Shown here: in pieces, positions 15,782-24,419 of the stretch | How the letters are laid out: each line of letters begins with the position of its first letter | Numbering within the stretch: position 1 is the first letter of the stretch | Assembly (NCBI RefSeq): GCF_024753145.1 | Contig: NZ_JANUGU010000001.1 | Location: 186,001 to 250,000, forward strand | Length of the DNA stretch: 64,000 nucleotides | From: Massilia terrae | GTDB lineage: Bacteria > Pseudomonadota > Gammaproteobacteria > Burkholderiales > Burkholderiaceae_D | Direction: 5' to 3' | Translations under genes and position numbers: made by a program | Notes under the pieces: model-generated | Told to the model about the DNA's origin: nothing | The model's input: only the letters and a program-made list of their open reading frames with translations | Database searches by the model: none

Positions 15782-18724
15782 ATGTTCCAGCCGTCCCCCC
15801 CTAAAACCAGCGTGAATGCGATCCACCGGATGGTGGATGGCGCGCTGCGCCTGCTGTCGGTGTACGCGGTGCCCCTCGTGGTGGCGCTGCTGTCGGTGGT
15901 GGCGCTGGGCTGGTGGACCGACCGTTACGTCGACGGCAGCGGCCAGCAGCAGGTGCCGCTGCGCGTCGTGGCCGATCCCGGCGCGCGGCTCGATCCGCAG
16001 TCCGCGCTGCGCATGCTCGAAGGCGAGCAGCCGGTCGACTACTACGAAACCCATCTGTCCGAAGCGCCGGTGTGGTTCCTCGCCGCCACCCGCGGCGTGC
16101 CCGGCGACGCCGACTACGTTGAATTCCCGTCGCGCCATGCGCTGCATATCCAGTGCTGGGACCCGGCCAGCCTGCAGCCGCTGGGCGAAGCCACGCGCGC
16201 CAACGCCAGCGGTGCGCTCAGCGCGGTCAAGGCCGGCTTCGCGATCCGGCTGTGGAACACCCCGACCGCGGTGCTGTGCCGCGCCAGCTTCGCCGGACCC
16301 GCGCACCTGACCGCGGTCCAGTGGCCGGCCGAACAGCTGCTGCTGTCGACCCAGCACTTCCACCGCAATTCCGGCCTGCTCGATGGCGGCATGATCGTGC
16401 TGACCGTGTTCATCCTGGTCACCGCGCTGATCAACCGCCAGGTGCTGTACCTGCAGTTCGCTGCCTGGCTGGTGCTGAACCTGCGGGTCGGCTCGCTGTC
16501 GGCGGGCTGGGACGTGCAGTGGCTGGGCCAGACCGTGCCCGAAAGCTGGCTGCTGCCGGGCCGCGCGATCAGCATGGCCCTGTATGCGATCGCCACCGTC
16601 ACCCTGTACATGACCCTGTTCGGCCCGGAGCTGCTGCGCACCCGCTTCAGCCCCGCGCTGCGCGTCACGCAGTGGCTGGCGCTGGCGCTGCTGCCGCTGG
16701 CGATCTTCCTGCCCTACGGGTCCTTCCTGCCGGTGATGTGGGTGTTCGTCGCGGTCGGCCTGGTGCTGCTGGGGATTGGCCTGGGCAGCGTGATCATGAG
16801 CGTGCAGTCGCGCGTGGCGCTGTGGTTCGGCGCCTCGTTCGGCGTCACGCTGGTGTCCAACTTCGCCGAGGTGGTGGCGGCGGCGCTCGGCGTGCACGAC
16901 CTGGTCGGCATCGCCAACAGCGTCACCGCGGCGCTGGCCTCGAACCTGCTGGCCGCGCTCGCGATCGCCGAGCAGATGCGGCTGGAGACGGTCAAGCGGA
17001 TCGCGGCCCAGGCCGAGCTGGAACACGCCTACGAGGCCATGCCGCTGGGCCTGTTCACGCTCGACCTGTACGGCCACTTCCAGTCGGCCAATCCGGCGCT
17101 GTGCGCGATGCTGGGTGCGGACGCCATCATCCCGGGCCGCACGCGCTGGCAGCAGTTCTTCGAGGACGCCACCCTCGGCCGCCTGCAGGACGGGGTGCAC
17201 AGCCGCCACGACACCGAGCTGGAACTGCAGTCGCGCGACGGCGACCGCACCTTCCTGGCGCGCGCCACGCTGGCGCATGGCCGCATCGAAGGCGTGCTGG
17301 AAGATATCACCGAAAAGACCAAGGCCACCGAGCAGCTGCGCTTCATGGCCAACCACGATCCGCTGACCAAGGTGCACAACCGGCGCGGCATCGAGCAGAT
17401 GTTCGAGGCGGCCGCGCTGTCTTTCGCCTCCGGCAAGCCGCTGGCGCTGGCCTACGTGGACCTCGACCGCTTCAAACTGATCAACGATTTATACGGCCAC
17501 GCGGCCGGCGACGAAGTGCTCAAGCAGGTGTGCGCGCGGATGGCGATGATGCTGGGCGGCGAACAGCAGATCGGGCGCGTGGGCGGCGACGAATTCGTGA
17601 TCGTGATGCCGGATACGCCGGTGCCGCTGGCATCGATGATCTGCCGCAGCATGGTCGAACGCCTCGGCCAGCAACCCTACCGGGTCGGCGACAAGGCCTT
17701 CCAGGTGCGCGGCTCGATCGGCCTGATCGAAGTGTCGCGCGGGATGGCGCTGAAGGACGCGGTATCTGCCGCCGACCGCGCCTGCCGCGAAGCCAAGCAC
17801 GGCGCCGCCGATGGCCTGGTGGTGTACGAGCGCGGCTCGGCCGCCTTCCACGAGCGTGAGGCCGAACTCAAGCTGGTGGCGCGCCTGTCCGGGCCGAAGC
17901 CGACCGAGGACATGTTCATCGAGATGCAGCCGATCATGTCGCTCAAGCGGCCCAAGGAATCGCTCAATTTCGAAGTGCTGCTGCGCATGCGCGAGCCGGA
18001 CGGCACGGTGGTCACCGCGGCGCCGGTGATCAGCGCCGCCGAGAAGAGCGGACGCGCCGGCGTGATCGACCGCTGGGTGCTGGCGTCCACGCTGGACTGG
18101 ATCTCGGCCAACGCCGTGCGCCTGCCCAACACGCGCTTCGTGTGCATGAACCTGTCCGGCGCCTCGCTCAACGACGAGCGCTTCGTGCAGGACACGCTGG
18201 AGATCCTGGCCAGCCGCAGCGCCGTCACCGACCGCCTGTGCATCGAGATCACGGAAAGCGTGGCGCTGCATGACCTGGACAACACGCGGCGCTTCATCGA
18301 GCAGGTGCGGGCCCACGGGGTCAAGGTGGCGCTGGACGACTTCGGCGCCGGCTACACCTCGTTCTCCTACCTGAAGGAGCTGCCGGCGGACGTGCTCAAG
18401 ATCGACGGCAACTTCATCGTCAACATCAACGCGCATCCGGCCAACGTCGCAATCGTGGAGGCGATCGTCAACCTGGCGGTCAACCTGGGCATGAAGACGA
18501 TCGCGGAATGGGCCGAGGATGCGGCCACGGTGCGCACGCTGGCGGAGATCGGCGTGGACTATGTGCAGGGCTGGGCGGTGGCGCGCGCGCAGGCGCCGGA
18601 GCGGCTGCTGCAGATGAAATCGTCGGCCGACTTCATCGAGGACCCCGAGGTCAGCGACATCGTGCGCTGCCTGGCCAGCGAGCCGGGTCAGGTGCCGTAT
18701 GAGCTGGTGGCGCGGGTGCACTGA
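15782..18724 (+). CDS. Membrane GGDEF/EAL protein with 7TM and PAS domains
   Basis: The protein has 980 residues. One membrane helix lies near residues 20-45, then a periplasmic domain to about 200, then about seven helices (200-405, 7TMR-DISM-like), a PAS domain (about 415-520), GGDEF (about 520-690) and EAL (about 705-960). RVGGDEFVIVM keeps an intact diguanylate cyclase signature, but no RxxD inhibitory site precedes it. The EAL motif is FEVLLRM, and DDFGAGYTSFSYLKELPADVLKID retains the metal-binding acidic residues, so phosphodiesterase activity is plausible. It likely makes or degrades c-di-GMP in response to an envelope signal. The ribosome site is weak. Confidence 0.88.
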   Translation: MFQPSPPKTSVNAIHRMVDGALRLLSVYAVPLVVALLSVVALGWWTDRYVDGSGQQQVPLRVVADPGARLDPQSALRMLEGEQPVDYYETHLSEAPVWFLAATRGVPGDADYVEFPSRHALHIQCWDPASLQPLGEATRANASGALSAVKAGFAIRLWNTPTAVLCRASFAGPAHLTAVQWPAEQLLLSTQHFHRNSGLLDGGMIVLTVFILVTALINRQVLYLQFAAWLVLNLRVGSLSAGWDVQWLGQTVPESWLLPGRAISMALYAIATVTLYMTLFGPELLRTRFSPALRVTQWLALALLPLAIFLPYGSFLPVMWVFVAVGLVLLGIGLGSVIMSVQSRVALWFGASFGVTLVSNFAEVVAAALGVHDLVGIANSVTAALASNLLAALAIAEQMRLETVKRIAAQAELEHAYEAMPLGLFTLDLYGHFQSANPALCAMLGADAIIPGRTRWQQFFEDATLGRLQDGVHSRHDTELELQSRDGDRTFLARATLAHGRIEGVLEDITEKTKATEQLRFMANHDPLTKVHNRRGIEQMFEAAALSFASGKPLALAYVDLDRFKLINDLYGHAAGDEVLKQVCARMAMMLGGEQQIGRVGGDEFVIVMPDTPVPLASMICRSMVERLGQQPYRVGDKAFQVRGSIGLIEVSRGMALKDAVSAADRACREAKHGAADGLVVYERGSAAFHEREAELKLVARLSGPKPTEDMFIEMQPIMSLKRPKESLNFEVLLRMREPDGTVVTAAPVISAAEKSGRAGVIDRWVLASTLDWISANAVRLPNTRFVCMNLSGASLNDERFVQDTLEILASRSAVTDRLCIEITESVALHDLDNTRRFIEQVRAHGVKVALDDFGAGYTSFSYLKELPADVLKIDGNFIVNINAHPANVAIVEAIVNLAVNLGMKTIAEWAEDAATVRTLAEIGVDYVQGWAVARAQAPERLLQMKSSADFIEDPEVSDIVRCLASEPGQVPYELVARVH

Positions 18725-18736
18725 GCTAATCGACAA

Positions 18737-18843
18737 CCGTCGTCCCGGCGGAGGCCGGGACCCATAGACCGCTTGAGTAATCGAACCGTTGCGCCGTAGG
18801 CCCGCCAGCTCAGCATGGGTCCCGGCCTTCGCCGGGACGACGG
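18737..18843. repeat. REP/BIME-like inverted repeat
   Basis: CCGTCGTCCCGGCGGAGGCC at the left is mirrored by GGCCTTCGCCGGGACGACGG at the right, with about 65 bases between. It fills the gap between two convergent genes, so it may also terminate both. The internal CAGCTCAGCATGGGTC recurs in the copies at 42.9 kb and, in part, 48.5 kb. Confidence 0.8.
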
Positions 18844-18865
18844 CGTGGGCTAACAAGAGAGTTAG

Positions 18866-19315
18866 CTACTGCGCCGCCTGCCTCCCCATCTCATCATCGT
18901 TGATCAGCATGCGCATATGCGCCGCCCTGAGCGTGGCTTCGTCGCGCGACAGCGGCACGCGCTTGCCGGCCGGTGTCTTGTACTTGGAACGCGGCGGTGG
19001 CGGCATGCGCTCGACGCCCGGCGCCGGCACCGTCGTGGCGGGCGCGGTCACCTGCGGTTCATCGCCGCCCAAGCCGGTCGCCCCCGCGCTACCCGAACTG
19101 CCCACCTGCGCCGCGCCGCGCGCCGCCGGCAGCCGCTCCGGCGCCGCATCCGGGATCACCAGGGTCACGCGCGAGCCGGCGGGACAGGGCTGGTCGGTCA
19201 GCGTCACATGGCCCGCGCTGTCGACGCATTTGAGGATGTCCGGTCCGGCCAGCGCGCCGGGCGCCGCACTCGCGGCTAGCAATATCAGGCTCATCTGGCA
19301 GGCGGTGGTTCTCAT
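18866..19315 (-). CDS. Secreted DUF4124 protein
   Basis: The protein of 149 residues has a signal peptide (RTTACQMSLILLAASAAPGA). The DUF4124 core ILKCVDSAGHVTLTDQPCPA follows, with its two conserved cysteines, then a Pro/Ala-rich linker. DUF4124 proteins are small periplasmic proteins of unknown function common in beta- and gammaproteobacteria. The ATG at 19313-19315 has GAGGAG upstream; an ATG seven codons earlier does not. The C-terminal part, KYKTPAGKRVPLSRDEATLR, is charged and probably soluble. Confidence 0.8.
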   Translation of the reverse strand: MRTTACQMSLILLAASAAPGALAGPDILKCVDSAGHVTLTDQPCPAGSRVTLVIPDAAPERLPAARGAAQVGSSGSAGATGLGGDEPQVTAPATTVPAPGVERMPPPPRSKYKTPAGKRVPLSRDEATLRAAHMRMLINDDEMGRQAAQ

Positions 19316-19524
19316 GACGGCTCCTCGGCAAGGCATGCTGCTTATTGTGCGCCCCTGCTCGTGTGTTATCTGTACGCTAACGTACCGACGTCACCTTTGC
19401 TGCATCGGCATTGCCCCGCCTGCCAGCGAACCGCCGCGCATCCAGCCGCTCTAATGCTCCACTGGACGCAGCCATTTGACGTCCCGTTCCATCCGAAAAA
19501 AAACGCAGCGGAGAGAGGACGCAA

Positions 19525-20337
19525 ATGGAAAAGCTGTCGCGAAGATCGTTCTTCAAGGCCGCCGGCGCAAGCGCCGCGGTCATCGCCGGGAAGGCCCACG
19601 CGCTCACGCACGACGACCCGGCCCATGCCCATGATTCTCCTCAGCAAATGGGGAGCGGCGCGGCGCCTGCCACGGCCTACACCTTCTTCCGGCCCGACGA
19701 GGCGCGCTTCATCGAGGCCGCGGTGGCGCGACTGATCCCGTCCGACGCCAACGGCCCTGGCGCCATCGAAGCCGGGGTGCCCAACTATATGGACAAGCAG
19801 CTCGGCGGCGCCTGGGGCGCGGGCGAGCGCCTGTACCGCAGCGGGCCGTGGCAGCAGGGTGTGCCGGGGCAGGGCTACCAGCTGCCGTTCACGCCGGCCG
19901 AGCTGTTTCACAATGCGCTGCGCGCCATCAACGATGACATCCAGCGGCGCCGCAATACCAGCTTCGACCGCCTGCCCGGCGAGGAACAGGATGCCTACCT
20001 GCAATCGCTGCAGACCGGCAAGCAAAGCCTGAACGGGGTGCCGGCCAATACCTTCTTCGAGTCGCTGCTGGGGCTGACCATCGAAGGCTTTTTCAGCGAC
20101 CCCATCTACGGCGGCAACAAGGACATGGTGGCCTGGAAAATGATCGGCTTCCCCGGCGCCTACGCCAACTACTACGACCTGGTCGACCAGCACGGCATGC
20201 TGTTCACGCGCCCGCCGATGTCGATCGGCGAAAACGTGCGCGGCATGGTCATGGTCGACCCGGTCAGCCCGCCTGCCACCGCACCATCCGCCGAAGCCCC
20301 GCATGCGGGCCCGGCGAAGAAGAAGGGAGGGCACTGA
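19525..20337 (+). CDS. Small (gamma) subunit of a periplasmic GMC dehydrogenase, Tat-exported
   Basis: This 270-residue protein belongs to the gluconate 2-dehydrogenase subunit 3 family. Its N-terminus SRRSFFKAAGASAAVIAG is a clear Tat signal. The body contains FFRPDEARFIEAAVARLIPS and YGGNKDMVAWKMIGFPGAYA, standard for the family. In related FAD-glucose and gluconate dehydrogenases this subunit carries the complex across the membrane by the Tat pathway and is needed for folding of the flavoprotein. It is first of three tightly coupled genes (TGATG junction with the next). The tail is rich in Ala, Pro and Lys. Confidence 0.88.
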   Translation: MEKLSRRSFFKAAGASAAVIAGKAHALTHDDPAHAHDSPQQMGSGAAPATAYTFFRPDEARFIEAAVARLIPSDANGPGAIEAGVPNYMDKQLGGAWGAGERLYRSGPWQQGVPGQGYQLPFTPAELFHNALRAINDDIQRRRNTSFDRLPGEEQDAYLQSLQTGKQSLNGVPANTFFESLLGLTIEGFFSDPIYGGNKDMVAWKMIGFPGAYANYYDLVDQHGMLFTRPPMSIGENVRGMVMVDPVSPPATAPSAEAPHAGPAKKKGGH

Positions 20338-22106
20338 TGGCTACCCGGCTGAAAGAATGTGATGCCGTGCTGATCGGCGTCGGGCTGGTCGGCACCATGC
20401 TCGGGCGCGAGCTGACCAGGGCCGGACTCAGGGTGGTGGGCCTGGAGCGCGGCAATCCGCAATTCACGGTTCCCGATTTCCAGGGCCCGCAGATTCATGA
20501 TGAGCTGCGCTATTCGGTGCGCAAGGCCTTCATGCAGGACAACACCAAGGAAGCGATGACCTTCCGGAACAACGGCAAGCAGGTCGCCTTGCCGATCCGC
20601 CGCTGGGAAAGCTTCCTGCCGGGCACCGGGCTCGGTGGCGCGGCCGTGCACTGGAACGGCCAGACCTACCGCTTCCAGGACAGCGAGCTGCAACTGCGTT
20701 CGCACCACGAGCAGCGCTACGGCAAGGACTTCATCGATCCCGAGCTGACGATCCAGGACTGGGGCGTCACCGCCGCCGAGCTGGAGCCGTATTACGACCG
20801 CTTCGAATACCTGCTGGGAACCAGCGGGCAGGCCGGCAATGTGCGCGGCCAGAAGTTCGATGGCGGCAACCCGTTCGAGGATCCCCGTTCGCGCGCCTAC
20901 CCGACGCCGCCGATGAAGGAACCCTACGGCTCGGCCATCTTCCGCAAGGCCGCAACCAGCCTCGGCTACCATCCTTTCCCGCAGCCCTCGTCCAACCTGT
21001 CGCAGCCGTACACCAATCCGGAAGGCATGTCGATGGGCACCTGCATGTTCTGCGGCTATTGCGAGCGCTACGCCTGCGAGCACTTCGCCAAGTCCTCGCC
21101 GCAGACCATCTTGCTGCCGGTGCTGCTCAAGGACAAGAACTTCACGGTCAAGACGCAGTCGCAGGTCCTGCGCATCAACCTGTCCAAGGACAAGAAGCGC
21201 GCCACCGGCGTCACCTACATCGATGCCGCCGGGCGCGAGTTCGAGCAGCCGGCCAAGATGGTGATCCTGTGCTCGTTCGCGCTTAACAATGTGCGCATGC
21301 TGCTGCTGTCAGGCATCGGCGAGCCCTACGATTCCGCCACCGGGCGCGGCCAGGTCGGGCGCAACTATGCCTACCAGACCACCAGCGCGGTGCAGGTGTT
21401 CTTCGACGAGTCGGTTAACATCAATCCCTTCATGCGCTCCGGCGCGAACGGCATGGTGATGGCCGATTTCGTCGCCGACAACTTCGACCACGGCCCGCAC
21501 AAGTTCGTCGGCGGCGCCTACCTGGGCGAGGTCATGACCAATGGCCGGCCGATCGAATTCCATCCCACGCCGCCGGGGACGCCGGCCTGGGGCGCGGCCT
21601 GGAAGGCGGCCGTGGTCAAGCACTACAACCACACCTCGGTGGTCAGTACCCACGGCACGTCGATGTCGAGCCGGAACAACTACCTGTCGCTGGACCCGAC
21701 CTACAAGGATGCCTGGGGCCAGCCGCTGCTGCGCATCACTTTCGACTTCCCGGCCAATGACCTGCGCATGTCCGCCTTCGTCACGTCCAAGGCGATGGAC
21801 ATCGGGCGCGCGATGGGCGGTCGCATGGTGGCCGGCGGCCCGCGCAAGGGGCCGTATGTGGTGACCCAGTACCAGACCACCCACAACACCGGGGGCACCA
21901 TCATGGGCATGAGTCCACAAGACAGCGTGGTCAACCGCTACCTGCAAAGCTGGGACGTGCCGAACCTGTTCGTGATCGGCGCCTCCAACTTCCCGCAGAA
22001 CGCGAGCTACAACCCGACCGGTACGGTTGGCGCGCTGGCCTATTTCTCGGCCGAGGCGATCGTCCACCGCTACCTGAAGTCTCCCGGACCATTGGTGCAA
22101 GCATGA
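20337..22106 (+). CDS. GMC-family FAD dehydrogenase, catalytic subunit
   Basis: The 589-residue flavoprotein has an N-terminal dinucleotide fold (DAVLIGVGLVGTMLGRELTR), the GMC segment LPGTGLGGAAVHWNGQTYR, and a C-terminal active-site region with QTTHNTGGTIMG and GASNFPQNASYNPTGTVGAL. Near residue 235 is CMFCGYCERYAC. Related FAD-dependent glucose dehydrogenases bind a 3Fe-4S cluster there, so electrons may pass from FAD through a cluster to the cytochrome. It has no signal peptide of its own and must ride with the Tat-exported small subunit. The sugar or polyol substrate is not evident. Confidence 0.88.
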   Translation: MATRLKECDAVLIGVGLVGTMLGRELTRAGLRVVGLERGNPQFTVPDFQGPQIHDELRYSVRKAFMQDNTKEAMTFRNNGKQVALPIRRWESFLPGTGLGGAAVHWNGQTYRFQDSELQLRSHHEQRYGKDFIDPELTIQDWGVTAAELEPYYDRFEYLLGTSGQAGNVRGQKFDGGNPFEDPRSRAYPTPPMKEPYGSAIFRKAATSLGYHPFPQPSSNLSQPYTNPEGMSMGTCMFCGYCERYACEHFAKSSPQTILLPVLLKDKNFTVKTQSQVLRINLSKDKKRATGVTYIDAAGREFEQPAKMVILCSFALNNVRMLLLSGIGEPYDSATGRGQVGRNYAYQTTSAVQVFFDESVNINPFMRSGANGMVMADFVADNFDHGPHKFVGGAYLGEVMTNGRPIEFHPTPPGTPAWGAAWKAAVVKHYNHTSVVSTHGTSMSSRNNYLSLDPTYKDAWGQPLLRITFDFPANDLRMSAFVTSKAMDIGRAMGGRMVAGGPRKGPYVVTQYQTTHNTGGTIMGMSPQDSVVNRYLQSWDVPNLFVIGASNFPQNASYNPTGTVGALAYFSAEAIVHRYLKSPGPLVQA

Positions 22107-23254
22107 ACACGACTACCAGGATATGCGCGGGACTGGCGACGCTGGCGCTGGTGGCCTGCGCGGGGCGCGGCACGGTCGAGGGCGGCGGCGGGGCGAACGC
22201 GGGTGGCGGCGCGCCGCAGGGCGCTGGCGCAATGACCCAAGGCGGCTCGACGCAAGGTAGCGCGTCCCAGACCGGCGGCGGACGGAGTGTCACCGCGGCG
22301 GAGCCTGGCGGCCAGCCGACCCAGGCCGCGATGATGCAGGAACAGCAGGCGCAGGGAGGGGCCGCGCTGGCGCTGGGGCAGCCGGGGGCATCAGCGGCCC
22401 CGCCGGCCGGGCCGGCGCAGCCGCAGGCGGGGGAGCAGATCGCCAGCAAGGGTACGCCCAACGGCGTGACCGCCTGCGTGGCTTGCCACGGCGCACAAGG
22501 CGAGGGCAACGCGGCCGGTGGCTTCCCGCGCATCGCCGGGCAAAGCGCCTGGTACATCGGCAAACAGCTAGCCGCCTATGCCAACGGGGCGCGCGTCAAC
22601 CCGGTCATGGAGCCGGTCGCCAAAGGGCTGAGCGCGGAACAGATCCGCGATGTTGCCGCATATTACGCGTCGCTGGGCGGAGGCGCAGGTAGCGCCGCCA
22701 GTGCGGGCGCGAAGGCGGCGGGCGGTGCGGCGGCGCGTGGCCTGCTGCTTGCCACCAAGGGCGATGAAGTGCGGCGCGTGCAGGCCTGCGCCAACTGCCA
22801 CGGCCCGGGCGGCGCTGGCGAGCCGCCGGCCAGTCCCTATCTGGCGGGCCAGCATGCCAACTACCTGAGCGCGGCGATGCAAGCGTGGAAGAGCGGGGCG
22901 CGCAAGACGGATCCCTCGGGGCAGATGGTGGAAATCGCGCGGGCATTGAACGATGCCGACGTCGCGGCCATCGCAGCTTTCTTCAGCGCGCAGCCGGCGC
23001 CGCCGCCGGCGGGCAAGCTGGTCAACGTCGCGACCGGCACCGCCGCGCATCCGGCAGTGGCGGCCGCGGCCGGGGCGCCGGGGCCGCGCGTGGGCGGTGC
23101 GACGGCCGCCGGCGTCACCGGCGGCGGTACCGAGCAAGGGGCGCCGCTCACGGGCGGCAGCCAGGGGCCGGGCGGTGGCGGCGGCACGCAAGGAACGATA
23201 CCGCCGCAGCCGCCGCAAACGCCGCAGACGCAGCAAGCGCCGGTCCGGCGATGA
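22103..23254 (+). CDS. Diheme c-type cytochrome lipoprotein of the GMC dehydrogenase
   Basis: A lipobox (LATLALVACAGRG) predicts a membrane-anchored lipoprotein. Two heme sites are visible, CVACHGAQGEGN (about residue 127) and CANCHGPGGAGE (about 230), each starting a cytochrome c domain. They are separated and flanked by long Gly/Ala/Gln-rich low-complexity stretches, and the C-terminus is a Pro/Gln-rich tail. The gene overlaps the flavoprotein gene by four bases (ATGA). The expected role is to take electrons from the dehydrogenase and pass them to the respiratory chain. Relatives usually carry three hemes; here I count two. Confidence 0.86.
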   Translation: MNTTTRICAGLATLALVACAGRGTVEGGGGANAGGGAPQGAGAMTQGGSTQGSASQTGGGRSVTAAEPGGQPTQAAMMQEQQAQGGAALALGQPGASAAPPAGPAQPQAGEQIASKGTPNGVTACVACHGAQGEGNAAGGFPRIAGQSAWYIGKQLAAYANGARVNPVMEPVAKGLSAEQIRDVAAYYASLGGGAGSAASAGAKAAGGAAARGLLLATKGDEVRRVQACANCHGPGGAGEPPASPYLAGQHANYLSAAMQAWKSGARKTDPSGQMVEIARALNDADVAAIAAFFSAQPAPPPAGKLVNVATGTAAHPAVAAAAGAPGPRVGGATAAGVTGGGTEQGAPLTGGSQGPGGGGGTQGTIPPQPPQTPQTQQAPVRR

Positions 23255-23306
23255 GACAAGACCGTTCCAGCGCTCGCTCGTTCGCGGCAGGCTTAGCAAA
23301 GAGCGA

Positions 23307-23350
23307 GCGTCGTATCGGCGAAGGCCGGGACCGATAGATCGTCTGATTTG
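23307..23350. repeat. Degenerate REP-like module
   Basis: GCGTCGTATCGGCGAAGGCC and the following GGGACCGATAGATCGTCTGA resemble half of the 18.7-kb repeat (GTCGTCCCGGCGGAGGCCGGGACCCATAGACC). The 313-base gap between the cytochrome gene and the next gene otherwise holds only the second repeat at 23425-23536 and no coding signal. Confidence 0.5.
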
Positions 23351-23424
23351 TCGAAAAGCCGGAGCTTGTCCACGAATCGCTGGTTCGCGACGGTCACTCC
23401 GCCGCGAGAAGGGAAAGAAATGAG

Positions 23425-23536
23425 TACGTCGTTCCCGCGCACGCGGGAACCCCATTTCTCATCCGGAGTCGCCAGCGTCAAGGTAGGCGGGTCGCAAGCA
23501 AGGGGGGGGCCCGCCTCCGCGGGAACGATGTTCTCT
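23425..23536. repeat. REP/BIME-like inverted repeat
   Basis: ACGTCGTTCCCGCGCACGCG at the left and GCCTCCGCGGGAACGATGTT at the right are inverted modules in the same arrangement as the other copies. A G8 run lies just before the right module. It separates two convergent genes. Confidence 0.75.
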
Positions 23537-23567
23537 ATAACAGCACGTTTAGGAACCCAAACGCAAA

Positions 23568-23930
23568 TCAGTTCCGGGTCGGATCATGCGGACGACGGTC
23601 CATGTCGTTCGGCACGCCATCATGGTCGGCGTCACCGTGGGCCCAGCGGCCCGGACGCATCATCCACTGGCCGTCGCGCTGTTCCCAGGCCGGGGCGTTG
23701 TAGCGGTAGCCGTGGCGTTCGCGCATCCACGAGCCGCGCACCCAGACGTAGCGGTGGTGGCGATATTCCCAGTGACCCGGCGCCCACACGTAGCCGTGGC
23801 GCGGGCCCGGCACCACTTCGTCACGCGGCGGCGGCGGGGCCTCGCGCACGATGATGGTCTGGGCTTGGGCTGTGCCATGAAGGGCGCCAAAGGAACCGGC
23901 GAGCAGGGCGGCGATGATCAGTTTTTTCAT
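23568..23930 (-). CDS. Secreted YXWGXW-repeat protein
   Basis: The protein of 120 residues has a signal peptide (MKKLIIAALLAGSFGALHG). Tandem aromatic repeats follow (GYVWAPGHWEYRHHRYVWV, GSWMRERHGYRYNAPAWEQ, DGQWMMRPGRWAHG) of the YXWGXW type. The C-terminal DADHDGVPNDMDRRP looks like a calcium-binding thrombospondin type 3 motif. Such small periplasmic or envelope proteins are common in Oxalobacteraceae and have no defined role. AAAGGAGGA precedes the ATG; a reading 35 codons longer is not supported. Confidence 0.8.
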   Translation of the reverse strand: MKKLIIAALLAGSFGALHGTAQAQTIIVREAPPPPRDEVVPGPRHGYVWAPGHWEYRHHRYVWVRGSWMRERHGYRYNAPAWEQRDGQWMMRPGRWAHGDADHDGVPNDMDRRPHDPTRN

Positions 23931-24038
23931 GACTTCCTCCTTTAACCTGTGGTCATGCCAAGGTACGCTTAGCTCGGTAGGAAATCGGTGCGCTGCCCCG
24001 CTTTGGCTTGTAAAAATTGTTACGCGGACTGACAAGCC

Positions 24039-24419
24039 TCAGGCGCCGGGACGCTGCGCCACGAGTTGAACTTCGACCATGAATCCGTAATGCAAGCCCG
24101 GCACCGGCACGACGGCGCGGGCCGGCTTGTGTGTGCCGAACACATTTGCATACAGCGCATTAAACGCGGGCCAGTTTTCCACGCCAACAATGTAGGCCGT
24201 GCACTGGACCACGTCCGCAAAGCCGCAGCCCGCTGCGCACAATACTTTTTCGCACTGCTCGAACACGGAGCCGCACTGCGCCTCGAAGCCCGCCGTGGCA
24301 GGATCGACTGCGCCCGCCGCCGGCAAGATTCCGGACAAGAACACCAGCCCGCCCGCCGCCACCGCCTGCGAATAATGGCCCGCAGGCGCGGGCAGTTCCG
24401 GCGACTGGATCAGCTCCAT
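24039..24419 (-). CDS. RidA-family enamine/imine deaminase
   Basis: A 126-residue YjgF/RidA protein. HYSQAVAAGGLVFLSGILPA opens the fold, and VVQCTAYIVGVENWPAFNAL and KPARAVVPVPGLHYGFMVEV carry the conserved Arg and the Pro-rich loop that bind the 2-aminoacrylate-type substrate. RidA hydrolyses reactive enamines released by PLP-dependent dehydratases. Its ATG overlaps by one base the stop codon of a threonine/serine dehydratase, so the two are translationally coupled. This is a direct enzyme-plus-scavenger pairing. Confidence 0.87.
   Translation of the reverse strand: MELIQSPELPAPAGHYSQAVAAGGLVFLSGILPAAGAVDPATAGFEAQCGSVFEQCEKVLCAAGCGFADVVQCTAYIVGVENWPAFNALYANVFGTHKPARAVVPVPGLHYGFMVEVQLVAQRPGA

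Noticed and set aside
15740..17377. Long minus-strand open frame opposite the GGDEF/EAL gene
   Set aside because: Composition is very rich in Arg, Gln, His and Ala with no domain; the plus strand carries recognisable PAS, GGDEF and EAL motifs.
23503..23512. G8 run as a possible phase-variation tract
   Set aside because: It lies in an intergenic repeat without a gene or promoter that it could switch. The G7 at 14831 upstream of the acyltransferase is too far from its promoter elements to judge.
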